Shown here: in pieces, positions 53,395 to 64,000 of the stretch
Numbering within the stretch: position 1 is the first letter of the stretch
Layout: every line of letters begins with the position of its first letter
From: Phragmites australis
Taxonomy: Eukaryota > Streptophyta > Magnoliopsida > Poales > Poaceae
DNA length: 64,000 nucleotides
Assembly: GCF_958298935.1 (NCBI RefSeq)
Contig: NC_084921.1
Span: 39,155,001 to 39,219,000 of the forward strand
Reading direction: 5' to 3'
Program-made: the position numbers and the translations under genes
The notes under the pieces: model-generated
Seen by the model: only the letters and a program-made list of their open reading frames with translations
Told to the model about the DNA's origin: nothing
The model's database searches: none

Positions 53395-54548
53395 GTGATC
53401 TTCCTGAGAGTTCCAATGAGAATAACCCTGTACCGTCTCCACCACTGAGCATGACGGATGTGCTCATGTAGATTGAGTAGAAACGTCAAGCTCAGACGAC
53501 ACTCCTCGAAGATCTCGTGCGCAACATGGCCTCTCATGGAGGAGGTAGGGCTGAACGCCACGACGACTCCGCGGATTTCCTTTGAACTCAGCCGCCCACC
53601 TTCACGCGTGCGGAGGACCCACTCAATGCGGACCACTGGCTCCGTACGATTGAGCAGAAGCTTGGGCTTCTCTGATGCGAGAACCACGAGAAGGATCTCT
53701 TCGTCGCCCATCAACTTTAGGGTGCCATTGGCATGTGGTGAACCAACTACCTCACCATGCATACTGCCAACCACCGGGTGTGTTGGACAGAGTTCCGTCA
53801 AGCCTTTCGCGACTATCACATCCCCAAGGGGTTAATGGAAATCAAAAGACGGGAGTTTCTGGACCTTACACAATATGCGTTGGATAAGGTCAACATCGAT
53901 GAGAAGAAGCAATATCGGTTTATGAATGGCCTCTCCTCCAAGATGTAAGACCGGCTATCAGCTCATGAGTTCGCCGACTTTAATAAGTTGGTGAGCACCT
54001 CCCTCATGGTCGAATTCAAGCTGAAGAATCACCAAGAGGAGAAGAAGTGCAAGAGGGCTCTGTCACCTTCTGTGGGCAGGAGCTCTCAACGTCCACGTAC
54101 GGAGAGTCAACCTACTCCATCTCACATGATGACTTCGTCTGCTCCACGACCATTGTGGATGGTGCGACATCTGTCTTTCTCCTCTTCGCAAGGACAACCT
54201 CAAAGACTCGCGGGATCGCAAGGAAATGTGATAGGTGGCCTCGACGGCCCATGCTATAATTGTGGGCATGTCAGGCATTATGTGCGGGAATGTCATTTCC
54301 TGAAGTCGGGAGCTGTGGCGACCGCTCCAAGGCCTCCACTGTTAGTTCAACCCCCTCCCCAAGCTTTCAAGACGGCGCAAGTTCCTAAGTGTGGTCGTGT
54401 TAACTACACCATTGCTAAAGAAGCTCACGAGGGTGCAAACATATTGATGGGTACATTACTTGTGAATTCGCATCCTACCTCTGTTCTCCAGAGCTTCTCA
54501 TTCATTCATCACGAAAGGTTATACTCAACATCACAAGTTAAGGGTTAG
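53395..54548 (+). pseudogene. Ty3/Gypsy gag and protease remnant
   Basis: A frame broken by several stops (near 53470, 53583, 53675, 53718 and 53948) reads gag blocks: QPPTFTRAEDPLNADHWLR, QAFRDYHIPKGLMEIKRREF, LSAHEFADFNKLV. Then comes a basic Ser/Pro-rich linker and a CCHC zinc knuckle (CYNCGHVRHYVREC). The start of the protease follows (EGANILMGTLLVNSHPTSVL). The catalytic D-S/T-G triplet expected right after is missing; the sequence goes to QSFSFIHHE. This is typical of chromovirus-like Gypsy order gag-protease. It is not functional. Confidence 0.8.
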
Positions 54549-54549
54549 C

Positions 54550-55640
54550 ACTACCCCTTCACCATATCTTATAGAAGCATCTGGAGCTGACATCCTTACC
54601 GATCAAGTTATGTCTAAGGCATCGGTTCTCATCAATGGGATATCTTTTTTCGCAAACTTGTGGGTAATCGAATCCAAAGGGATAGATGTCATTATGGGAA
54701 TGAATTGACTTGCCAAGAATATGGCCGTTATTGATTGTGCTCGAAGGACCACCACTCTTGATGACATGTTTGACACTCAAATTCACCTAAAATTTAAAGA
54801 AGTTGATTCTTGTCTTTATGCCCTGAAGATTGTCACAACTACGAATCTCTTGAATATTCCCGTCGTGTGTGAGTCTCTTGATATCTTCCCAGAAGAATTA
54901 CCAGAAATTCCACCTTACTGAGAAGTGAAATTCTCTATTAATCATTTACCCGGTGCGACCCTGATTTCAAAAAGGTCTTATCAGATGTCGCCGAATGAAT
55001 TAGCAGAGTTAAATAAACAGATTCATGAGTTACTCTCAAAGGGTTTTATTCGTTCAAGCTCCTCGCCCTAGGGATGCCCGGCACTCTTTGTGAAGAAGAA
55101 GGACCAAACATTACGTATGTGTGTTGATTACCATCTGTTGAATGAGGTCACTATCAAGAACAAGTATCCATTCTATTGGATTGATATTTTATTCGATAAA
55201 TTGACCAGTGCCCAGGTTTTTTTCAAGATTGACTTGAGATTGGACTATCACCAAATAAAGATCCGATCGGAGAATATTCTAAAGACGGCTTTCTCTACCC
55301 GTTACGGGCTTTATGAGTTTATTGTTATGTCATTCGGTCTAACCAATGCCCCGATATTCTTCATGTATCTGATGAACACGGTCTTCATGGAGGAACTCGA
55401 CAAGTTTGTCATAGATTTTAGAGACAACATTCTTATATACTTCAAGACTGAAGAAGAACATGCAAAGCATCTCCAAGTTCTTCTTCACAGCCTTCGATAC
55501 CACAAACTCTATGCCAAGTTTAACAAATATGAGTTCTGGCTCAAGGAAGTCGCTTTTCTGGGTCATGTCTCACAGCGTGGTTCCTAGATTCGCCGTACTC
55601 TCCCTAACTCGTACCGAATCTCGAGACAAGATTCTTTTAA
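54550..55640 (+). pseudogene. Ty3/Gypsy reverse transcriptase remnant, rest of pol deleted
   Basis: After the protease come IDCARRTTTL, EELPEIPP and a frame carrying [57 protein letters not shown] and [13 protein letters not shown]. The catalytic YxDD box is degenerate (FRDN). Immediately after FLGHV the frame passes to RTESRDKILL and the polypurine tract, which belongs at the very end of pol. RNase H, integrase and most of the connection are therefore lost by one internal deletion near 55585. The element is defective. Confidence 0.8.
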
Positions 55641-55651
55641 GGGGGGTGGTT
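55639..55651 (+). other. polypurine tract
   Basis: AAGGGGGGTGG directly precedes the LTR start TGTCACG at 55652. It is the expected primer for plus-strand synthesis. Confidence 0.7.
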
Positions 55652-58415
55652 TGTCACGTCCCAAAATCCGTAATCACGTATTTAAGCATAATTATGTTTC
55701 ATAGGTGTCATGCTTAATTTTGAGCCATTTTGTTATGGAGCACTAGAACACTTCGTTTTGAGTCAATAGGATGAGAGAAAGGAATTATGGAGTGAAAGAA
55801 TCAAAACATGCATTGAAAATATTTTGTCTCTCTAGCAAATGGGGCCCACATGGGTGGGCCATCTACGCCATCTCTCAATGAGGCAGCAGCCCCACCCACT
55901 CCCTCCCTCTCCCTCACTCTCTCATGTGCTCCCTCTCCTCCTAACCGGCCAAGAGCAAGGAGCTCTCCTTCCCTCTCTAGCTCTCTCTCTTTCTTCTCGG
56001 AGTCCTCCCTCTAGAAGCAAAATTGAGGTACGTATGTGGTAACAGTGTGATCCTTAGCTCCTAAGCTTCCCATCCATTCAATTTGTTTGCGCATTCTCGA
56101 AGGATTCGGGCCAATTTTGACGTCTTTTGGTGTTTTTGGTTGAATAACAAAGAGCATCAGCATTTTCCTCTTCCCCAAGCTTTTTCGTCGTTTCCTCCTT
56201 CAACTGACAGTCATCGGTCTTGGGAAAGCACCTGTGGTAAATGCCCTTGGATCCCATAGCTCGAATGCCCATTTTAGTTGGTCAAAATATGAGTTTTGGA
56301 GCTTCATTGCAAAGTGCCTCGAGTTCTTGATGTTTTGGAGCAAAAGAGGAATTTGGATGAGTTTGAGCTCGAAAATTGAGTTGCTAGGTTGGTGAGTGAG
56401 GTCTAGAACCCTTGATCTAGTTCAAACATGCTTCTCTTTGGATTGATGAAGCTCATAAATCAAATCAACCAAGTTTTTCCCACGAAAAACCTTATCTGGA
56501 ACAACCCAGAAGTTCTGGGCTTAACTCGGAAGTTACAGGTTACCTGAATTGGGTTGTACTCGGACACCTTGCTGATTTAGAGTATAAATTGAGTCTACAA
56601 CCCTTGGGCTAGAGCATATAAAGGTTTATGTGGGAGAGATTTAACATGCGAGTTGAATCAGCCATCGGAACGTCACGAGACTCAAATCAGCCAGAACTCG
56701 GAGGTTCCAGGTTAAGACCCAGATGTTTCGGGTATTTTGGTTTAGCTCTAACCGAGCACCCTCACTGAGAGCCTCACCCAAAAAATACGATCAACCCATA
56801 AGTTTCAGGTATAGCCTGGAAGTTCTGAGTTGACTCGAGTTAATATTAGTCGAGCACCCCCACCCGGAAGAAAACCCGGACCTTCCAGCCCAACCTGGAA
56901 GTCCTGGACTCAACCCGAATCTTCCGAGTTAAATGAAAATCGCTAACTGAGAGCCCCTACCCAAACCCATACCTGGAAGTTCCAGAACTCGGAGGAACCG
57001 AGTTCAACCCGAAACTTCCGGATTCTATCAACTTTCTGTAGTTGTTTAGATCGTGGACTTCATTGTTTTTTCGCATGTCTTGCACTTTTAGCTTGTTATT
57101 ATGATGCATCCTCGTTAGTTATGCATCTTGCACCTCACTCATGTTCATCGCATTGCATGCGTCCTTCCTTAGAGACTGGAGGGTCAAAGCGTGATGCAGG
57201 TGTGACCGAAGGCGGCACCGAACTCCCGGAGTTCTGCAAGTGCTGCGTAGGCAGTATCGGGCAAGCACCAGAAGAGCAAGGCAAGTATCTAAGCATACTC
57301 AACCTACTACTTTGTATCATATGGAGTCAAATTTGATAAATTATGCTTTATGTATGTTTGCATGATTAGAGGGTTCAATATCGGTTTATATGGGCATAAC
57401 CTATGTTGATTGCATTACCTCTACCTTGATACTGTTGTTGATCCTTATCCTTATAACCTCGGTATGATATTGTTGACGTCTAACTTCAAAGGTTAACCAG
57501 AATGCTTAGCAATGCATAGTTCATCGATAGAAGTCGAGTGGTGGTTCAACCCCCATTCGCGAGCTTAGGGCCTACTTACTTGTTCACAAAGGAAATGATA
57601 TTGATGTTGGGGTTTATGAGTTGCGAGGTTGAGACGAGGTTTGGGTGGTTATTAGGGATGGATCGAGAATGGAGTCTTGGATTCCATAGGCCTGCTTGAA
57701 TCGGTGAAGCACCGACTGTTGTTGCAATGGGCTTTAGCACTTTCTGTGCTCACCACATGTCGCATATGGGAACGATAAGCTAAATATTTTGTGTAGCTAT
57801 GATCCTTTGGCTTAAATGTCTCGGGTGTTATCAGCATAGTAGGTTTGTAAGGGGTATCTAGTTTGCTCTAAGAGTAATTCTAGATGATCCCCGCACCTAG
57901 AGGTGCATGCCCAATCAGTCGGAGCTTACTTGTGAAAGGTTGATATGAGTACCCTATTGTGTAGACCTGTGTGGTCACGCAAGCCGTATGATCCTCGAGT
58001 CTCGTGGGTAAAGGAGTACCCCTGTAGGGTGTAAAAACAATTTAAATTACCACGCTCTCGGCCATGAGCATGCTTCTGTCTATTTGCAGCAGTCGTAGGT
58101 TCATGAATATGACATGATATGGTATGTTATGTTGGGTTATGGTTGAGATGGTTCTATTCACATATATGTTTATGTGAGTTCGTCATAATTATGTTTATGG
58201 TATTACTCTCTAGATAGAGAGGTGTAGTTGGTTAGGTGTAGGTGCTTACACACTTAAGTCAAAGTGGCATTTTGCATAAATTTACTTAACTGTGTGGCAG
58301 TTTCCTTGCTAACATCCAAGTGCATGATCCTTGGAGTCGGGTTATTTAGATATGCCCACTATGGATTAAGTCTTGTGAGTACCTTCATACTCACACTGCT
58401 CTTTCTGGTGCTACA
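55652..58415 (+). mobile_element. Gypsy 3' LTR, truncated at its 3' side
   Basis: It begins TGTCACGTCCCAAAATCCG just after the polypurine tract. It contains a C/T-rich stretch (55.87-55.99 kb), a set of short repeats (56.5-57.0 kb) and the segment 57711-58415 shared with the 5' LTR. Homology stops at GGTGCTA (58415), where other repeat DNA joins; the 5' LTR continues about 430 bp further. The full LTR would have been about 3.2 kb, long for plants. Confidence 0.7.
56500..57020 (+). repeat. short interspersed repeats inside the LTR
   Basis: Words like CGGAAGTTCCAG, CCAGAAGTTCTGGG, CCTGGAAGTTCTGA and CTCGGAGGTTCCAG recur every 30-60 bp, often as imperfect palindromes around GAAcTTCC. No coding role. 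Confidence 0.65.
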
Positions 58416-58429
58416 ATTACATTATCGTC

Positions 58430-59095
58430 ATATTTATTACAAAAGGACCTATAGGTCTTAAATAAAAGCACAACAAAAAGTAAATTCTAGCGCTAGAGGG
58501 TCTTCTATCTTCCACAGATGTCAACTATGGAAACACCAGCATAGAATAGGAACTCCGGGTTGAAGTCATCTACATCAAAGGGTGCAGCTTCATTGTTGGC
58601 CTCTGGTCAGCAGTAGAAAGCAAGAGAGGAAACAACAGGTGTGAGTACATAATGTACTCTGCAAATTTAGGAAAGCATGACATGTGGCTTAAGACAAGAA
58701 AGGTTAGACACTGGTTTACTGCACTAAACAACTTTAACCTATAACTCCAACAAAAGACATCCCATTTACTAAGTGTGAAGACACTACTTAAACAAGAAGA
58801 ACAACTCATCGGATTCCATCTGATTACTAAGACTCACCAAGTAATCCCATTACCTGGCTACCCGACCATCCATCCTAGAACCCTGATCCCTACTAATCAA
58901 GAAAAAGTCCAAGCCACTCTTGACCGTGAGTATGGTTGATCGATCAGTTTTATACTCTGTAGAGTTTGCACACTTTACCCACGAGTCGTGATCAACTTTT
59001 TTGTTGGTACCCATCGTTACTTTACACACTTCTGAAGTGTGCGCCGAGAGATCACTATAAGGCTATTACAAAGCTCCCACTGACCTGTAAGTACC
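58430..59095 (-). mobile_element. minus-oriented Gypsy LTR fragment
   Basis: Read on the minus strand, the region has CTAAATTTGCAGAGTACATT and TGTACTCACACC-like words and ends with a GCAAACTCTACAGAGTATAAAA segment. The latter resembles the + strand sequence near 60540-60590 of the neighbouring LTR. It is thus probably a piece of a related LTR in inverse orientation, broken on both sides. Confidence 0.45.
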
Positions 59096-61219
59096 TGTCA
59101 CGCCCATTTTCTCCCTCCCTCTAATCTCTCTCTCTGTTCTCTCTTTGCCATGTGGCTCCCGCCTATCAGCTCCTTCCCTCTCCTCCCGAATCCTCTCTCT
59201 CCATCTTCACAACCCCGCCTGTTTGAAATCCGTTGAATTCACGCTCGAGTTAAGGAAGGATGCTACATTTGTTTGGTAACTGAAGCCCGTGTTGAAGACC
59301 GCCATCAAGACTAGATCAATTGCGAAGAGTATGGAAACCGAACCCAAACTTCAGCCACTGCCGTCAATTCCCACTGTCCAGCCCCGATTCACCCTCCTCC
59401 CTCTATAAAACCTCGATTCACCCCTCGACCGAGCTTCTTTGCACACCACCGCGCCCAAGCCCTCAAACCTCATCAAGTTCCCCTCACCAGAGAGCTCTTG
59501 TGGCATCACTGAAGCTATGTTGTACCCTGCCGTCATCGCCGTGACGCTCCAAGCCTCCCAGACACCGTCCGAGCTTAAGACATCGTTCCCTATCCACACC
59601 TCATCATCTCTGACCACCTGTCATTGAGTTTTTGCCTCCGCATTGAGTTCCTGAGGCCGCAAACCTTTGCTGTTGAAGCACAACGCTACCAAGCCGTCCT
59701 GGTCTTCCCCGACTCCATCCAAACCCTCAAACGAGTTTGTCATCATCACCTGGCTATGCTCCACCGCTCGTCATCGAGTTCCAGTCATTCGAGAACATCC
59801 AGGATCAAGACTATGAGGATTTCGAGCAACTCAATGAAGAAGGCAAGTGTCCTTGAACATTTTGCGCCTATTTTTATAAAGTTTTGTTTTACAAATTGCA
59901 TGCTCATCAAACATGATATCCCATTGTTAGGGTTTACTAGTTTTCTATAACCTTCCTTGTAGCCGTAGTTTGGTTGTCATGTTCTACGTAGAAAATGCTT
60001 AGTTGTGCTTACTCATAGATAGAATAAGAAAAATGGGTTTTGGTTAATAATGTTGAACTTTGGTAAAATGCTTAGACTTGGAAAGTATGGTCTGGGCAAG
60101 ATGGCATGTTGGTTGGCCTGTGGATGTGTTCCAGGTAAGAATGTTGGCTTTATCGAATATTGGTTATCTCCGTGTGTGGGATGTTGGCGGTCTTGCCCAG
60201 ACCGTGTTAAGGATCGGTTTGTGGAGCGACCACCCATGAAAAACATACAACCAAAAGCTTAGTATGGGACGGGCCTAGCCGAGTAATTTGCTACCCTCTT
60301 AGCATTGTGGAGGTCATTTGGTGGTATGGGAATGGAAGGGTGTACCTCCTAGAACAGTAAGACACCAGAGGGTGTTTCTGGGTTGGAGGGTGTACTCCAC
60401 TTGTGTACGGCGGTGAAACCTCAACGGGTCGTAACGTGCTAAGAGAGGCATTGGAAAGCCTTTGTAGTGAAATCTTGGCTGCACACCTTGAAAGTGTGTA
60501 AGTGTTTGATCGATACAGGCAAGAAGGAGGACACATCTTGTGTGTAAAGTGTACGACCTATGCAGAGTAAAAACTGATATATCAGTCGTGCTCACAGTTA
60601 TGAGCTGTATGAACTCCTCACACGATTAGTTGGGTCGGTTTTGAGTTGGATTGGTGGATCACAGTGGTGGGAATTGTGATTCAAGTTAGCTTTGTCTATA
60701 GGTGGTTAAAACCTTGGTTATGGAGCAAGGTGGTCGGGACCTTGGCTCATGTCTTAAAGAATCATTTACATAGAAATAGATTGTTTTTATCACTGTTTTT
60801 ATTACTAAAATGGTATTTATGCAAACAAACCCTTGAGTTAATCATATCTTGACTTTTGTCCCACATGTCATATTTTTTCCACATTTGCTGAGTATTCTAT
60901 ATACCCATGCTTGCTCTCTCCCCCATAATCTTGTTGATTCTCAGAAGGCAAAGACTTCAAGGGCTTCCCAGAAGATGGAGCATTTTTCTAGGCAGATGAC
61001 TCTTCAGTCGTTTGCCTGTGGAGTTGGACTCCGTGCTAAGTTTATTTTCCACTGCTTTGTAATCTTCTTTGGGACCCTTGGTTCATTGATGTAATACAAT
61101 AACATTATAATAACAGATATTGTGTCTGCTACTCACTTATGAGGTTATTTTGTGTATGTAACTTGATCCTGGCATACATATAGTTTATATTCGGATTGGT
61201 CTTAAAATCGGGTGTGACA
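59096..61219 (+). mobile_element. complete Gypsy LTR (5' LTR), 2.1 kb
   Basis: It starts TGTCACGCCC at 59096 and ends GGTGTGACA at 61219, so the ends form the perfect short inverted repeat TGTCAC/GTGACA. A primer-binding site follows within five bases. The 3' partner is not in the window; the interior is interrupted at about 61.92 kb by other transposon DNA. Confidence 0.8.
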
Positions 61220-61223
61220 GAAG

Positions 61224-61236
61224 TGGTGTCAAAGCC
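61224..61236 (+). other. primer-binding site (tRNA-Met type)
   Basis: TGGTGTCAAAGCC, two mismatches from TGGTATCAGAGCC, lies just inside the 2.1-kb LTR. Confidence 0.7.
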
Positions 61237-61389
61237 ATATCGACCGTAGGACGCAAGGCTAGATAGAAATAGTCACATATTAAGGATTTACTTTATTAAA
61301 ATTACGTTTGCAAAAAATTTTGTTTACCGTTGTGCTTTATTTTGATAAAAAAATTATTTTACTGATACTCTCCTATTTTCAACTTGTAG

Positions 61390-61911
61390 ATGGCTCGCAC
61401 TAGGCAGACTGCTTGCAAGGTCACCAGCGGTTACGTTCCTCACCGTGCCACGGCCACCTTCACGCCTATCGCTTTTGCTGGACCCAGTCGTGTGGTCACT
61501 ATTCACCAGCATGATGAGAACAAGCTGTACTACTCTGAGGGATTGGATGCAGGAAAGGCACCAATGATGCTGGTGGAGATGCTACAACGTCTGGGGTACA
61601 CCAAGGCACCGGTCTACCATGGTCTTTGTTAGCCTCGTCTAGGACGTGAGGAGTGGACTGTTGAGGTGTGCATCTACGGTTCTCCAGAAGGCAACAACGG
61701 CTATGAGATCCAAGGAATCCACAATGCAATGACAGCCCGGGCAAGATTCAAAGCAGGGATCCAAGATGCAGTGAGGCAGGCACTGACTTGTGTCTATGAG
61801 CACCATAGGAGTACCTTGAGGGGGACTTCCTACGACTACTTTCCCCATCGAGAGTGTGGAAGCAGGGACATCAAGGTGAAGTCAAGCACGCACGAGGAGA
61901 GTGGTTCGTGA
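61390..61911 (+). pseudogene. retrotransposon ORF with histone H3 tail-like start
   Basis: The first ORF behind the primer-binding site starts at ATG 61390 with MARTRQTACKVTSG. This aligns with the histone H3 N-terminus (ARTKQTARKSTGG), 9 of 13 positions identical without gaps. It continues as a globular protein (KLYYSEGLDAGKAPMMLVEM, EWTVEVCIYGSPEGNNGYE, GIQDAVRQALTCVYEHH). A TAG at 61630-61632 interrupts it, and it resumes in the same frame to the stop at 61909-61911. Similar first ORFs occur in grass Gypsy elements, but I cannot name a domain. The main gag-pol expected downstream is replaced by another element. Confidence 0.5.
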
Positions 61912-61937
61912 GCAGGTACTGCTGGCTATGACAAGGC

Positions 61938-63162
61938 CCCGGAACCCGAGGTCATCGGGCGGCTCGAGGCGGCTGTTGAGGTAGAGCGGGCCGATCTCGA
62001 GAAAGAGCGCGCCGCCCTAGTCGACGAAAGGGGCTGGCTGGAAGAGGTCCGCAAGTTGCTAGAGACCCGCATGGCCTCGGCTCGCTCGGTCTATGAGAAG
62101 TCCATGCGTGAGGTGGCCGTGGAGCAGGAGGCACTGGAGGAGGCCCACGATGAGGCCGTCGCCGCACAGGAGAAAGCCAACCACTTAGAGTGGCTCGCGG
62201 CGGAGCGCGACCAAGCGTCGAGGAGGTGCGCCGCAGAGCTGCTCACTCGTGAGGATCAACTTGCCTGGCATGAGCGGCAGGTTGCTTCACGGGAGGAGGC
62301 GGCCAGCAAGAGGGAGGAAACCGTGCGGTTTGCACAGGCGGACCTCTGCCGCCAGAACGACGATCTTGAGCGCGGCTGCGCCGACGTCCTGCGCCGGGAG
62401 GAGCAGGTCATGCTGCGTGAGACGGATGCCAACTTGGCGTCACCAGTGCTGGCCGCTTAGGAGGAGCAGGTCGCACGGCGCGAGGCGAGTGCCGATTCAG
62501 CGTCGTCAGCACTCGCCGCCCGGGAGGAGCGTGTCACCAGCCAGGAGGCCGACCTAGCCGCCCGAGAGCAAGCCATCAAGGCCCGGGCCGAGCAACTGGA
62601 GCAGTCCCGGATCGAGGGGGCCGCCCAACGCCGGGAGATACCGACCGTGAGGGACATCCCTACCAGCGTCGCCAACGGCAGCAGTCTCGAGGCTCGGTTG
62701 AAGAACGCTGAGGAGGAGCTTGATGTCGTCCTCTCAAAGCGGACGAATGTGAAGCTGATGATGCAGGATATCCTTTGGTAGGCGTGGGACACCGTGGAGG
62801 CAGCCGTGCTTGGGTGTGTGTTTGTGGGATGCTAGTCGCTGGAAACGAAGACGATAGGCCACATCGCCCTCGGGTTCGCAGAGATCGCCCGGCGCCTCGA
62901 GGCCCTTCCTACAGCTGTCTAGGAGATGGCGACTTGGGAGGGGCATGCGCTGGCCTAAGGTATGGCCGAGCACGTTCTCGCCTGCTACCGTAGCCGAGAC
63001 CCCACCTTCCCGCTGGAGCTAGCTCGGCAGGGTGTGGTTAAGGCAGAGGAAGCCACCGCCCGGGCAGCCGTCCGCGACGTCGCCACCGAGGTGGCGGAAT
63101 TTTTTGTGCGGGAGTCAGGCCCGACCAGTGACAGCAGTAGCGAAGCGTGCCCTCCTCCTTAG
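61938..63162 (+). pseudogene. Gypsy-type transposon coiled-coil gag-like protein
   Basis: A long heptad-rich frame begins near 61938 (PEVIGRLEAAVEVERADLEK). It runs through SVYEKSMREVAVEQEALEEA and repeated REEQV/REE units to a TAG at 62458-62460, resumes (EEQVARREASADSASSALAA), and meets another TAG near 62779. The last piece, 62962-63162, reads RQGVVKAEEATARAA...VAEFFVRESGP and ends in SEACPPP. The layout is that of the 'gypsy type transposon' proteins also present at the left edge of the window. Almost wholly alpha-helical coiled coil. Two stops and a frame change make it a pseudogene. Confidence 0.65.
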
Positions 63163-64000
63163 CCTGTAAAAAGTTAGAGTTTTTGTTGTTTGAATGTTGT
63201 AAATATGGGAGTGATTCCCTCCTGAATGGTTCTTTTTAATGTAATAGAAGCCACCCTTGGAATAGAACTCCGATCTGTGCTTGTTCTTTATGTTGTTTGT
63301 TTTTCCTTGATGTCCCGAGAGGCACTGGCCGGGCCGAGCCCGGCAGTCTTCCCCCGAGAAGTTAGGTTGCCCCGGCCACTCATGTTCGAGCAGCGGGATC
63401 ACCCGAGCGTCCAGCCCCCAAGCCCTTGCGAGTGCGCGGATGCTGAGTCAAAGAGACATAGACACAAACTTCTTTGCTTGGGAGACAAATCCATCTGGCA
63501 CGGTACACGCCACGACTAGTGAACACTTTTCTCCCTGCGACCTCTCAAACAAATAGACCGGAGACGCGTGCGGGCGGAAATGCAACCAAGAGTCCCCACG
63601 GTTTGGTGGTGTTCAGGGTAGAACTGACCAGGCCGAGCACTGACAGCACACCCCTGGGGTCTAGGCGGTCCCGACCACTCATGTTCGAGCGGTAGGATTA
63701 CCCAAGAACCCCAGAGGCTCGGTAGTGCTCGGGGTACTGCCAAGTCGACCGGGCACCACAGCCACCATAAATGACCTAGATCAGCCATCGCCGCCTATAC
63801 GGTACACCGACTACTATTTGTTTTTGTCGTTCCAGAAAAGTGAGCACGAGGGCAAGGTTTTGCGCGCGAGAAGAGTATCTCGCCGAACAGATTAGCATGC
63901 GAAGGTCCCGAGGGTAACTCGGGAACAACAGTTTATTGCATATGTATGAAAGGAAATTCACATGACTTTAGTAACTCACCGAGCACGTGTCATCCTTCCA
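63163..64000. repeat. retroelement noncoding tail with diverged direct repeats
   Basis: After the coiled-coil ORF, a segment with CCACTCATGTTCGAGC occurs at about 63376 and again near 63673 (spacing about 297 bp), each time inside a longer diverged repeat (GGGCCGAGCCCGGCAG / AGGCCGAGCACTGACAG upstream). This noncoding block is characteristic of the region between ORFs in large grass Gypsy elements. It runs off the window. Confidence 0.5.

Overview
This window is nuclear DNA from a flowering plant, almost certainly a grass (Poaceae). Grounds: many short introns with GT-AG borders, GC-rich small genes next to AT-rich intergenic DNA, and plant families (FyPP-type PP6 phosphatase, reticulon RTNLB, eight-cysteine lipid-transfer proteins, plant mobile domain genes). 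It also carries grass-type transposons: long-LTR Ty3/Gypsy elements, Mutator-like elements (MULEs), hAT and MULE miniatures, and a LINE. I do not name a species.

Layout. 1-4.4 kb: ruined Ty3/Gypsy pieces, namely a coiled-coil gag-like protein on + and an integrase/RNase H/PBS/LTR remnant on -. 4.4-7.6 kb: a decayed + strand MULE (transposase plus a Cys-rich protein). 7.8-9.1 kb: a 30-bp minisatellite and two miniature elements. 9.68-17.15 kb: one large MULE with long terminal inverted repeats and three - strand genes, all broken: a MURA transposase without its first catalytic block, a plant mobile domain protein and a GRF-like zinc-finger protein. 17.82-18.53 kb: a non-autonomous hAT element with a perfect 8-bp target duplication.

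19-26 kb is genic: a broken GH18 chitinase-like receptor kinase, two - strand lipid-transfer-type genes (one broken, one intact) and an intact five-exon reticulon. 26.6-32.3 kb is an intact twelve-exon - strand gene for a CinA-like/nucleotidylyltransferase protein; one intron holds a 5'-truncated LINE. After 2 kb of GC-rich and AT-rich repeats come two conserved + strand housekeeping genes: XPB/ERCC3 helicase (19 exons, 34.4-41.4 kb) and the PP6/FyPP catalytic subunit (10 exons, 42.6-47.1 kb). A single-exon - strand Cys-rich protein lies at 50.6-51.2 kb. From 51.5 kb to the end the window is nested Ty3/Gypsy DNA: an element with LTRs of about 3 kb and a deleted interior, a complete 2.1-kb LTR with primer-binding site and a short ORF opening like the histone H3 tail, then a coiled-coil gag-like ORF and its noncoding tail.

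The intact genes serve separate cellular jobs (DNA repair/transcription, phosphatase signalling, ER shape, nucleotide metabolism, lipid transfer) and form no operon-like unit. The most unusual items are the three-gene MULE, the chitinase-kinase fusion, the duplicated splice donor in the nucleotidylyltransferase gene and the H3-tail-like ORF. All exon coordinates were worked out by hand from reading frame, GT-AG borders and family similarity.
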